A stretch of 64,000 nt of DNA, from assembly GCA_965246915.1 (NCBI GenBank), contig CBDFGB010000033.1, positions 248,001-312,000 on the forward strand. The letters are read 5' to 3'. Positions 24,718 through 32,525 of the stretch are shown here, in pieces. The notes under the pieces were generated by a model, which was not told the DNA's origin, ran no database searches, and saw only the letters and a program-made list of their open reading frames with translations. Positions within the stretch are counted from its first letter, which is position 1; every line of letters begins with the position of its first letter. The position numbers and the translations under genes were made by a program. This stretch comes from CAVRQM01 sp965246915 (GTDB lineage: Bacteria > Pseudomonadota > Alphaproteobacteria > Acetobacterales > Acetobacteraceae).

Positions 24718-25907
24718 GCGCGCCGCGCGACCAGCACGGCGTTCAGCCCGCCGAACGCAAACGAGTTCGACAGCGCAGCGTCAATCGCCGCCGGCCTTGC
24801 CGAGTTCGCAACGCAGTCGATGTCGCACTCCGGATCCGCCTCGCGAAATCCCGCGGTGGGCGGCAGCATCCCGTCGCGCAACGCTAGCACCGTGGCGGCG
24901 AACTCCAGCGCGCCGCCCGCGCACAGGCAGTGGCCGATCATCGATTTGCTGGAGGATGCGGGTGGCGGGTCCGTACCGAAAACGCGCCGAATGGCCGCCG
25001 TCTCGGTGCGGTCGTTCAGCCGCGTGCCGGTGCCGTGCGCGTTGATGTAGCCGATGTCGGCCGCCGGGACGCCCGCGTCGGCCAGCGCCTCGTTCATTGC
25101 CTGCACCGCGCCCACTTCGTTCGGCGCGGTGATGTCGCCCGCGTCGGCGCTCATGCCGAATCCCGCCACTTCAGCAAGGATGTCGGCGCCGCGCGCAACG
25201 GCCCGCTCGCGCTCCTCCAACAGCAGGATCGCCGCCCCCTCGCCGATGACTAGACCGGTGCGGTCGCGCGAGAACGGGCGGCACGCCTCCGGGCTGAGCA
25301 CCCGCATCGCCTCCCAGGCTTTGAGGTACCCGGGGGTGATCGAGGCGTCGGCCCCGCCAGTGAGCACAATGTCGAGCATGCCGGCGCGAATCATCTGGAA
25401 CGCCAGCCCGATCGCGTGGCTAGCCGACGCGCAGGCCGAAGCTGTGGAGAAGCAGGCACCCCGCAGGCCGAACTCCATCGACACGAGACTGGCCGCGGCG
25501 CTCGGCATGCAGCGTGGCAAGGTCAGCGGCGGGAAGCGATTCTGCTTTTTTTCGTAAAAGTCGCGATAGGCGGTTTCGAAACTATTCTGGCCGAGCGCCG
25601 CGCCCAGGATCACGCCGCCGCGCGTCGGCTGCACGTCGCTCAGGTCAACGTCGCGCGTCGCCTCCCGTGCCGCTACGAGGGCGAATTGCGCGGTGCGGTC
25701 CAGCATGAGCAGGCGCTTGTCGTCGAAATGCATGCCTGGCTGAAAATCTACGATCTCGGCGGCGATACGCACAGACAGGCGCGTGACGTCGATGTTAGCA
25801 ATGGGCTTTATAGCACTCTCGCCCTGCTTCATCGCGGCCCATACCGACGGCGCGTCCAAACCCGTCGCGGCGAGTGCGCCGAGCCCTGTCACCACGACCC
25901 GCCTCAA
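24714..25907 (-). CDS. Beta-ketoacyl-ACP synthase, FabF/KAS II type, in PKS cluster
   Basis: A 397-residue condensing enzyme with the Cys-His-His triad: Cys159 (TASACASASH), His291 (INAHGTGT) and His326 (MIGHCLC). The conserved Lys precedes the last His as KSMIGH. It elongates acyl-ACP with malonyl-ACP. It is not the housekeeping fabF arrangement; it sits between a dedicated ACP and a type III PKS with ATGA overlaps on both sides. A likely task is building or modifying the fatty acyl starter passed to the PKS. The C-terminal FAFGGLNAVLV is family-typical. Confidence 0.92.
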   Translation of the reverse strand: MRRVVVTGLGALAATGLDAPSVWAAMKQGESAIKPIANIDVTRLSVRIAAEIVDFQPGMHFDDKRLLMLDRTAQFALVAAREATRDVDLSDVQPTRGGVILGAALGQNSFETAYRDFYEKKQNRFPPLTLPRCMPSAAASLVSMEFGLRGACFSTASACASASHAIGLAFQMIRAGMLDIVLTGGADASITPGYLKAWEAMRVLSPEACRPFSRDRTGLVIGEGAAILLLEERERAVARGADILAEVAGFGMSADAGDITAPNEVGAVQAMNEALADAGVPAADIGYINAHGTGTRLNDRTETAAIRRVFGTDPPPASSSKSMIGHCLCAGGALEFAATVLALRDGMLPPTAGFREADPECDIDCVANSARPAAIDAALSNSFAFGGLNAVLVARRA

Positions 25908-26203
25908 GCCGCCTGATCCGCTGCCTTAGCCCGCTTCGCATTCAGGGTCGCCAGCACGTGCTCGACGAGATCCGACACGGTGGCGAACTCCGCACCCGCG
26001 CGTTCGGAGACTACTGGGATCTCCACATCGAAATGCGATTCCAGTGCGAATAACGTCTGAGCCATATCGAGTGACGGAATGCCCAGTTCATCGATCGTCG
26101 CCTCCGGCCGCAGGCGCTCCAGATCGACCGCAGTCTCCCGCGCGACGATGGCCAATATCTCGCCGACCCGGGAATCGGACGCCGCGAAGGCTGTGTCGTT
26201 CAT
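25904..26203 (-). CDS. Acyl carrier protein of the PKS cluster
   Basis: A 99-residue ACP. The phosphopantetheine-accepting serine is Ser44 in ELGIPSLDMAQTLFALE, a variant of the usual DSL motif in which Pro precedes the Ser. The ATG at 26203 was chosen to give the normal N-terminal helix. An alanine/lysine-rich tail extends the domain. The stop overlaps the ketosynthase start as ATGA. It is the first gene of the five-gene cluster; a 63-base gap separates it from the maltose-type permease gene transcribed before it, so read-through from the large operon is possible. Confidence 0.88.
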   Translation of the reverse strand: MNDTAFAASDSRVGEILAIVARETAVDLERLRPEATIDELGIPSLDMAQTLFALESHFDVEIPVVSERAGAEFATVSDLVEHVLATLNAKRAKAADQAA

Positions 26204-26266
26204 GGCGTGGCCTCTGCCTTTTCCGCCGATATGGGGCAATACCGGCATCTGGCCAACCGGCCCGGC

Positions 26267-27085
26267 TCAGGTCACCCCGCGTGCCACGCCCTGGACGAAA
26301 TACCGGTTCAGCAGGAGCACCGCGAGGATGGGAGGCAGCACGGCGAAGTGCGCGAGCGCGCCCAAGGTGCCCCAGGTGATGTCCTTTGTGCCGTACGCCG
26401 ACAGCAGTGCTACCGACAACGGCTTTGTTTGCAGTGTGGTCAAGAACGCCGGAAACAAGAAATCGTTCCAGGAAAACAGCACGCAGAACAGCGCGCATGT
26501 CACAACGCCCGTCGACGCCATCGGCGTGGCGATGCCCAGGAATACGCGAAAACGCGTCGCGCCGTCGAGGCTGGCAGCCTCTTCGACCTCGCGTGGCACG
26601 CCACGAAAGGACCCGGCCATCATCCAAGCGACAAAGGCGGTGCTCTGCATCGCCTGCACGACAATGACCGCAAGCCAGGTGCCGAGCAGGCCTATATCGC
26701 GCATCAACAGGTAGAATGGGATCAGCGTGGCCACCGCCGGGACCATCCGGACAGCGAGGAACATCGCCCCGATCCAACTCGCCCATCGCGCCCGGACCCG
26801 CGCGAGGGCATAGCCAACCGGGACGCCGAGCAGCAGCGCCAGAGCCGTGCATCCAAGGCTGATCGCCGCGCTATTCAGCACCAGAAGGGGGACGTTGAAC
26901 AGTTCCGTGACGGCACGGAAATTGTCCAGCGTGAAGCCACTGCCGAAGAAGCGGGGCGGGCTGGAGAAGATGTCGCGCGCCGGCTTGTAGGCGGTGGAAA
27001 GCAGCCACCCCACAGGTGCCAGGAACGCCACGAGGCAGGCGGCAAGCGCTACGCCCTGCCACAGCGCGGCCTGTCGGCTCGTCAC
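26267..27085 (-). CDS. Carbohydrate ABC importer, permease (MalG/UgpE type)
   Basis: A 272-residue inner-membrane permease with about six hydrophobic segments. The cytoplasmic EAA loop that docks to the ATPase is readable as EVEEAASLDGATRFRVFLGI. The GTG start at 27085 overlaps the partner permease's stop as GTGA. With the two genes transcribed before it, it forms a maltose-type importer, but no MalK-type ATPase is encoded next to it, so the ATPase must be shared from elsewhere. Confidence 0.9.
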   Translation of the reverse strand: MTSRQAALWQGVALAACLVAFLAPVGWLLSTAYKPARDIFSSPPRFFGSGFTLDNFRAVTELFNVPLLVLNSAAISLGCTALALLLGVPVGYALARVRARWASWIGAMFLAVRMVPAVATLIPFYLLMRDIGLLGTWLAVIVVQAMQSTAFVAWMMAGSFRGVPREVEEAASLDGATRFRVFLGIATPMASTGVVTCALFCVLFSWNDFLFPAFLTTLQTKPLSVALLSAYGTKDITWGTLGALAHFAVLPPILAVLLLNRYFVQGVARGVT

Positions 27086-27972
27086 GCGCCGCGCCGATTG
27101 GCGATCCGGATCAGCAGCAGGCTCACGCCCACCATGGCGGCTATGCAGGCGATCAGCAGGTTCGAGATCGCCGAGGCAGCGCCAATCTGGAAGAAGGCGA
27201 GCCCCTGCTTGACCGCCTGGAACATCAGCGTCGTGGTGGCGTCGCCCGGACCGCCCTGAGTCGTCGCGTAGACGATGTCGAATACCTGGAGCGCATCCAT
27301 CGCCCGGATCATCACCGCCACCAGGGCCGTCGGGAGCAGCATCGGCAGCAGGATGCGCCGCAGGAGGAGAACGCCGCCTGCGCCATCGATCCGCGCCGCC
27401 TCGACCACTTCCTGGGGAATGGCTTTCAGCCCGGCGGTGAGCGCCAGCGCCAGCAGCGGGGTCCACTGCCACACGTCGATCGCCACCAGCGTTCCCAGGG
27501 CGGTGGCGGGGTTGCCGAGAAAGCCGTGCTCGCCACTGACGCCGCCGATCCGCGCCCAGTAGCCGACCAGCCCGAAATCCGCGTTGAGCAATCCCCGGAA
27601 CGCCAGTCCGACCGCGAGCGGCGTCAGGCTCACCGGCACCAGCAGAAGCGCGAGCGCCAGCCGCGTCACCAGCCCGTCGCGCCACAGCAGCAGGGCGAGC
27701 GCCAGCCCCAGCACGAATTCGATGCCGACGGCGGAGATGGTGAACACGAGCGTATTGCCCAGAGCATGCCGGTTGGTCGGGTCCGCCCAGAGTTCGACGT
27801 AGTTGTCGAACCCAGCGAATTTTGCGCGCGCCGGCCGCTGCAGATCGTAGTCGAACAGACTATAATACAAGCCCTTCGCGACCGGCCCACCGCCGACAGC
27901 CAGGACGAAGATCGTGGCGGGCAGGGCCATCAGGGGGAGAAACAGGTCTCTTCGCGCGGGCAACACCCTCAC
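27082..27972 (-). CDS. Carbohydrate ABC importer, permease (MalF/UgpA type)
   Basis: A permease of about 296 residues with six hydrophobic segments and the EAA motif EVVEAARIDGAGGVLLLRRI. The likely start is the GTG at 27972 (MRVLPARRDLFLPLM), although GTG at 27966 or TTG at 27993 are also in frame. All three lie in or next to a GC-rich palindromic repeat whose AGGAG could act as ribosome-binding site. It overlaps the MalG-type permease by GTGA and follows the solute-binding-protein gene by about 100 bases. Confidence 0.85.
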   Translation of the reverse strand: MRVLPARRDLFLPLMALPATIFVLAVGGGPVAKGLYYSLFDYDLQRPARAKFAGFDNYVELWADPTNRHALGNTLVFTISAVGIEFVLGLALALLLWRDGLVTRLALALLLVPVSLTPLAVGLAFRGLLNADFGLVGYWARIGGVSGEHGFLGNPATALGTLVAIDVWQWTPLLALALTAGLKAIPQEVVEAARIDGAGGVLLLRRILLPMLLPTALVAVMIRAMDALQVFDIVYATTQGGPGDATTTLMFQAVKQGLAFFQIGAASAISNLLIACIAAMVGVSLLLIRIANRRGA

Positions 27973-28062
27973 CCCAGCCCACTCCTGCTTCAAGCGCGGG
28001 AGAGGGTTCGATGGCCCTCTGACAGTGCCTCAGCGCCCACTCTCCAGCGCTTGGGCGGGAGA
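27966..28062 (-). repeat. GC-rich REP-like palindromic element, copy 2
   Basis: On the minus strand CCCTCTCCCGC is followed by GCTTGAAGCAGGAGTGGG and a GGGGTGAGGGTG tail; a second imperfect CTCTCC / GGGAGAAGG arm lies nearer to 28.06 kb. The core matches the GCGGGAGAGGG element seen near 13.05 and 31.55 kb. It fills the gap between the solute-binding-protein gene and the MalF-type permease gene, and its tail contains the candidate GTG start codons of the permease. Boundaries are approximate. Confidence 0.55.
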
Positions 28063-28072
28063 AGGAGTCGCC

Positions 28073-29341
28073 TCAAAACAGCTTCAACGCCTTCCGCTGC
28101 GCCTCATCGAGCGCCGTCTGCGGATCGGCGTTGCCGACCAGCACAGCGTTGACCGCCGTGCCCAGAAGATCTTGGATCTGCGGATATTGCGGAATACGCG
28201 GTCGGAACTCGCCGTTGCCGTGCTCGAACGACGTGTCGACCACCGCGAAGAACGGAAATTTTGCGAGCAACTCCGGGTCGTGCGTGGTGCTGCGGCGGAT
28301 CACTCCGCCGCCGCCCAGCAGCGCCATCTCCTTCTGGCACGCCTTGCCGGTCACCCATTTGATGAACGTCCAAGCCGCTTGCTGCTTTTTCGGCTCGCTG
28401 GCCGCGTTGATCCCGATGCCCCAGCCGCCGACGCCGTAGGTGGGCCGAAGGCCCTCGCCGGGGGGCGCCAGAGCGATGGTGAATTTGCCGACCACTTTCG
28501 ATTGCGCTGAATTGCCGTAGGCGGCCGCGCCTACCGACCAGGTCTGCATGTTGGCGACCAGCCCCTGCCGAAACGATTCCTCGCGGCCGCCCCAGTCGTA
28601 GTCCACGGCGCCTGGCGGGGCCGTCTCGTCGAACAGTTGCTTGTAGACGGTCAGGCTCTTGACGTTCGCCGCCGAATTGAGCGCCGGCATCCCGTCTGCC
28701 GAGAGAATGCTGCCGCCGAGCTGCGAATTGTACTGCATCCAGTCCTGCGCCACCGCCGGCCCTTTCTGGCCGTTGGCGACCCAACCATAGACGTTCTTCG
28801 GCCGGTCGGTGATTTTCCGCGCGGCACCCACCATGGCCTGCATCGTCGCGGGCAACGGCAAGCCAGCCGCCTGATACAGATCGGTCCGGGCGGCCAGCAC
28901 GTTGGCGTAGCCGGCGAACGGGAAGGCGATCTGGTGGCCCTTATAGCTTCCGAGTGATTCCATGATTACCGGATAGATGTCGCCCGCGTCGATCTCCGCC
29001 GCGTCGCGCTTGATCCAGTCGTCGAGCACCACGGTGTAGCCGGACTCCGCGAACTGCCCGGTCCACACGTTGTCGGTGGTGACGAGGTCGTAGTCCGCGG
29101 TCTTGCCGAGGAAGTCAGCCGTCACCTTGGTCAGCAACTCCGGGTAACTCAGCACGTCGACCGTGACTTTGACGCCGGTTGCCGCCTCGAACTTCGGGGC
29201 CAGCGCCACCAGCGCGGTGGCGAACGGATCGTTTTGAGAAGCGAGCGTCAGCGCGACGCCCGCGTAAGGCTTGGAGTCGTCGGCACGCGCGCTCGCGGCG
29301 AGCAGGCCCGCGACAATGATCCAGCCAACCGTATAGCGCAT
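28073..29341 (-). CDS. Extracellular solute-binding protein, family 1 (maltose-type)
   Basis: A 422-residue periplasmic sugar-binding protein with a signal peptide (about 1-20, ending ASARA-DD). VALTLASQNDPFATALVALAP, the DYDLVTTDNVWTGQFAESG stretch and FPFAGYANVLAARTDLY show the family-1 fold. GGGGAG lies upstream of the ATG at 29341. It feeds the two MalF/MalG-type permeases transcribed after it. It is preceded by the amidohydrolase gene with a 50-base gap. The ligand is unknown; neighbours suggest a modified carbohydrate or glycoside. Confidence 0.9.
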   Translation of the reverse strand: MRYTVGWIIVAGLLAASARADDSKPYAGVALTLASQNDPFATALVALAPKFEAATGVKVTVDVLSYPELLTKVTADFLGKTADYDLVTTDNVWTGQFAESGYTVVLDDWIKRDAAEIDAGDIYPVIMESLGSYKGHQIAFPFAGYANVLAARTDLYQAAGLPLPATMQAMVGAARKITDRPKNVYGWVANGQKGPAVAQDWMQYNSQLGGSILSADGMPALNSAANVKSLTVYKQLFDETAPPGAVDYDWGGREESFRQGLVANMQTWSVGAAAYGNSAQSKVVGKFTIALAPPGEGLRPTYGVGGWGIGINAASEPKKQQAAWTFIKWVTGKACQKEMALLGGGGVIRRSTTHDPELLAKFPFFAVVDTSFEHGNGEFRPRIPQYPQIQDLLGTAVNAVLVGNADPQTALDEAQRKALKLF

Positions 29342-29391
29342 GTGCCGTGCTCCCCTGTTGCCCGCCGCGTGCCGCAGCAAGCAATATGCCA

Positions 29392-30552
29392 TCAAGCCAC
29401 GCGCCGGCCCCGCTTGAACACCATACGGTCGGTAGGGCGGCTCGCCACCGCCTCGGGCACATGCGCAGCTGGAAGGACCACTAGATCTGCGCGGCCGCCG
29501 ACCGCCACGCGACACCTCTCGATTCCGGTGGCCCGCGACGCATGTGAGGTCGCAAATGCATGCGTGAGCCGTAACTCGTCGTCGGTCCCGAAGCCTGATC
29601 GATAAGCGATTATCATAGCTCGTTCCAACATGTCGCCATTGCCGAAGGGCGACCATGAATCACGGATATTATCGGATCCAGCAAACACGAGCACTCCACG
29701 CCCCGTCAGGTCAGCGACCGGGGGTATCGGGGCGGATCCCGGTCCATTCGTCATGATGGCGACGCCACCCTCGGCCAGTGCATCGGCGGTGCGCGAGAAG
29801 TCATCGCGATCGATGTCGCCCAGGGCAAACGCATGGCTAACCGCCACCTTGCCCTGCATGCCGGCCGCTCTAGCGCGTTCGGCGATACGGCGCAGCTCGA
29901 ACGCGCCGAGCGGCCCGGGGTCGTGCAGATGCAGGTCGATGGCCGCGCCATGCCGCTCCGCCAAGCCGAACACCACGCGCAGATGGCCTTCGACATCGTC
30001 GTCGATGCCGGCGGGATCGAGGCCGCCCACGACGCCCGCGCCCTCGTTCAGCGCGGCGTCGAGCAGGTCGGCCGTGCCGGGGGCGGCCAGGATGCCGCTT
30101 TGCGGGAAGGCGACGATTTGGATGTCGATGTTTTCCGAGAACGTCTCGCGCACCGCGAGCACCGCGTGCAGGTTGGCCAGTTTCACGCCGGGATCGATAT
30201 CGACATGGCAGCGCAGCCGCGTCGTCCCGAACGAGATCACCTGCCGCACCAGGACGCTCGCGCGCTCGAAGGTCGACAGCGGCGTTTCGGCCAACTGGCG
30301 CTTCTCCGCCTCAATCCGCTCAGGCACGGAGGCGCCCGGCCGGTGCGGCTGCCACGGCAGGCCCAGCAGCGTCTTGTCGAGATGAATATGACCATCGACG
30401 AAGCCTGGTAAGACCAGCCGTCCGCCTACCTGCACGGCGTCGGCCGATTCGGAGCCCGCGTCGGCGATGCGATCGATCACGCCCCCAATGATCGTGATGT
30501 CGACCAGCCGCCCATCGTCCAGGCGGGCATTCGCGAGGATATTATCGGTCAC
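29392..30552 (-). CDS. Cytosine-deaminase-like amidohydrolase
   Basis: A 386-residue metal-dependent hydrolase of the amidohydrolase superfamily, cytosine deaminase/N-isopropylammelide hydrolase branch. Metal-binding markers are GHIHLDKT (His55, His57), IDLHLHDPG, VSHAF and the C-terminal FAGSDNIRDSWSPFG with its Asp. Members deaminate or dechlorinate heterocycles or cleave cyclic amides. The GTG start at 30552 overlaps the questin-oxidase-like gene's stop as GTGA, tying it to the same operon. The substrate is not predictable, but it is unlikely to be housekeeping cytosine metabolism given the context. Confidence 0.84.
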   Translation of the reverse strand: MTDNILANARLDDGRLVDITIIGGVIDRIADAGSESADAVQVGGRLVLPGFVDGHIHLDKTLLGLPWQPHRPGASVPERIEAEKRQLAETPLSTFERASVLVRQVISFGTTRLRCHVDIDPGVKLANLHAVLAVRETFSENIDIQIVAFPQSGILAAPGTADLLDAALNEGAGVVGGLDPAGIDDDVEGHLRVVFGLAERHGAAIDLHLHDPGPLGAFELRRIAERARAAGMQGKVAVSHAFALGDIDRDDFSRTADALAEGGVAIMTNGPGSAPIPPVADLTGRGVLVFAGSDNIRDSWSPFGNGDMLERAMIIAYRSGFGTDDELRLTHAFATSHASRATGIERCRVAVGGRADLVVLPAAHVPEAVASRPTDRMVFKRGRRVA

Positions 30553-31634
30553 AGCAGCCCCATGCGCCGGGCGGCCACCCAGCGATACAACGTATCGCCA
30601 TAGAACCGTTCCTCCTCGCGTGCGGAGAACACCAGGCTGATGTCGTGTTCGTCGTCGGAGGCGATGGCGGCGGCGGAAATGTCGTGCCAGGACGGGCAAG
30701 AGGCGTGGCGTAGGTCGTCCAACGTCCGCGCCGTCATCAATTCGGGCATGCCCATCTTGGGATAGACCGCCGCCAGCGCCCGCCAGAGATGGCGCAGCGC
30801 CGCGCCGCGATCGATGAGGTTGACCGGGATCAGCCGCAACCAGTGCATCGAGGTCAGGGCATGCAGCGCGCAGAAATCGTTCGCCGCCACGAACAGCGCC
30901 AGCGCGGCCGACGCGAGGGTCGTTAGGCTGCCCGCATGCGCATCGAACCGGTCCAACTCGGCCGCGAAATGCGCATCGTGGCCGACCGCGCGCATGGCGT
31001 GCCACAGCAGGTCGGTTTCCGGCTCGATCAGCGAGAGATGCGAGTGACCGCGCAATCGCGCGAGGATCTCCCCGGGATCGTTGGTGTCGCGCGTCGAGCC
31101 GCCTTGCGCGAGCGGCAGATACGTTGCAGCCCAGTATCCCAGGGCGGTCGCGATCTCGTCCGGCGTGTTCGTGAGGTTCGCGTAAGCCAGCCGCATCAGC
31201 GCATGCAGCGCGCTGGCCGCGATCCCGGGCAGCAGCGTCGGCAAAGCCCGGCGCTGCAATTCGGCGGGTCCGATCCGATGCAATTCGGCTTTGAAGAACG
31301 CGCGAAAATCGGCTTCGCGCGAGCGGTCGCCGAGATGGGTGGTCCAGGCGTCCCACGCGATCGCGGCGACAGATGGCGGCGGGGGGACGAGGCGGTTCGC
31401 AAGGCGGTACGTGTCCGCGAACCGCGCCATGCGGTCCGACGAGGCGCCCAGCCGGTCGAGGGCGACAAGCGCCATGGGCAGGTGGTTCGCAAGGGTCGGG
31501 CCGAACTCGCAGGAAAAGGCCGGACCCTCTCCCGCAGGCGCGAGAGGCGGCGCTGTCCCGCTAGCGGCGCCGCCTCGCCGCCTCTCCCGCGCTGCGGGAG
31601 AGAGAAGGGAAGAAGATTCTGCCACGCGCTCCAC
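30549..31634 (-). CDS. Questin-oxidase-like protein (DUF4243 family)
   Basis: A 361-residue protein matching the questin oxidase family, whose fungal founder (GedK-type) carries out a Baeyer-Villiger ring opening of an anthraquinone. Typical text: EFGPTLANHLPMALVALDRL, HLGDRSREADFRAFFKAEL, LPTLLPGIAASALHALMRLAY, YWAATYLPLAQGG and DFCALHALTSMHWLRL, with several conserved His. The first about 42 residues are not family-like: they are the translation of a GC-rich repeat (31525-31602) lying in frame at the 5' end. GTG at 31634 is the only start seen before the repeat, 3 bases after the esterase stop. The bacterial function is uncharacterised. Confidence 0.78.
   Translation of the reverse strand: MERVAESSSLLSPAARERRRGGAASGTAPPLAPAGEGPAFSCEFGPTLANHLPMALVALDRLGASSDRMARFADTYRLANRLVPPPPSVAAIAWDAWTTHLGDRSREADFRAFFKAELHRIGPAELQRRALPTLLPGIAASALHALMRLAYANLTNTPDEIATALGYWAATYLPLAQGGSTRDTNDPGEILARLRGHSHLSLIEPETDLLWHAMRAVGHDAHFAAELDRFDAHAGSLTTLASAALALFVAANDFCALHALTSMHWLRLIPVNLIDRGAALRHLWRALAAVYPKMGMPELMTARTLDDLRHASCPSWHDISAAAIASDDEHDISLVFSAREEERFYGDTLYRWVAARRMGLL
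31525..31602. repeat. GC-rich REP-like nested hairpin element, copy 3
   Basis: Two perfect inverted repeats are visible: GAGGCGGCGC (31544-31553) with GCGCCGCCTC (31567-31576), and CTCTCCCGC (31582-31590) with GCGGGAGAG (31594-31602, 3-base loop). CCCTCTCCCGC at 31525-31535 is the other outer arm, matching the element cores near 13.05 and 28 kb. The element lies wholly inside the predicted 5' coding end of the questin-oxidase-like gene and is read without a stop. Confidence 0.75.
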
Positions 31635-31637
31635 CGC

Positions 31638-32525
31638 TTATGAATGCTGCCGAACGAATCGCCCCGCCGCCGCCAGCGCGCGTCGCCCTGGCTCCAGTAT
31701 CGGGTGGAACAGGTGCCAGACATGGATCATGTCGGTATAAATCTCCAGCGTCGCGACTCCGTCGGCCATCCCGACGGCGCGGGAGAGGCGCACCGCGTCG
31801 TCCAGCAGCGTCTCGGCCGTGCCGACCTGGATCAACAACGGCGGCAGGCCGCGCAGATCCGCATGCAGCGGCGAGATTAGCGCCGCCGCCGGATCGCCGC
31901 CGCCGGCATACTGCGCTGCCACCTCCCGCAGATATGACCTCTGGATCATTGGATCGACGGCCGCCTTGTCCATCATGCTTGCGCCGGTCATTTCTAGATC
32001 GATCCACGGCGAGATTACCCACGCACAGGCGGGGAGCCGCTCGCCCACGTCGCGCAACGACACCAGCAGCGCGAGCGTCAGCCCACCGCCGGCGCTGTCG
32101 CCCGCCACCACGATCCGCTCCGCCGGAAACCCTTCGGCGAGCAGGAAGCGATAACCGACCAGCGCATCCTCGACCGCCGCGGGATGCGGATGCTCCGGCG
32201 CGAGGCGGTAATTCAGCGCGAGCGTGCGCATCCCTGCCTGCCGCCCCGCCTCGGCCACCATCAACCGGTGGCTGACCGCCGAGCCGGAGACGTATGCGCC
32301 GCCGTGCAGATACAGCATCGCGCGTGACGGATCGGCCGACGGCGTCGCAGTCCATTCGGCGTCCACGCCGCCGGCCGAAACGGGGGTGACGACGACATCG
32401 TCGGGCAACGGCGCGATTCCCGACATCCGGTCCAGCCGCGCCCGACGGTCTGCCAGACCCGGCGGCCTCGGGTTGGCCGCGATCGCCGCGCGGATGGCTT
32501 CGATCTCGGCGTTCGGCACGCTCAC
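31638..32525 (-). CDS. Alpha/beta hydrolase, hormone-sensitive-lipase-type esterase
   Basis: A 295-residue esterase of the HSL (family IV) group. The oxyanion-hole motif is HGGAY (74-78), the nucleophile elbow is GDSAG (Ser144), and the later Asp (QVGTAETLLDD region) and His (MIHVWHLF) complete a triad. The GTG at 32525 overlaps the preceding binding-protein stop as GTGA, and the questin-oxidase-like gene follows 3 bases after its stop. A Baeyer-Villiger-type enzyme makes esters and an esterase opens them, so the adjacency is chemically sensible, though unproven. Confidence 0.9.
   Translation of the reverse strand: MSVPNAEIEAIRAAIAANPRPPGLADRRARLDRMSGIAPLPDDVVVTPVSAGGVDAEWTATPSADPSRAMLYLHGGAYVSGSAVSHRLMVAEAGRQAGMRTLALNYRLAPEHPHPAAVEDALVGYRFLLAEGFPAERIVVAGDSAGGGLTLALLVSLRDVGERLPACAWVISPWIDLEMTGASMMDKAAVDPMIQRSYLREVAAQYAGGGDPAAALISPLHADLRGLPPLLIQVGTAETLLDDAVRLSRAVGMADGVATLEIYTDMIHVWHLFHPILEPGRRALAAAGRFVRQHS

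Noticed and set aside
24714..25907. Ketosynthase as housekeeping fabF
   Set aside because: It is locked by 4-base overlaps between a variant ACP and a type III PKS, with no malonyl transferase or ketoreductase genes of a fatty acid synthesis cluster.
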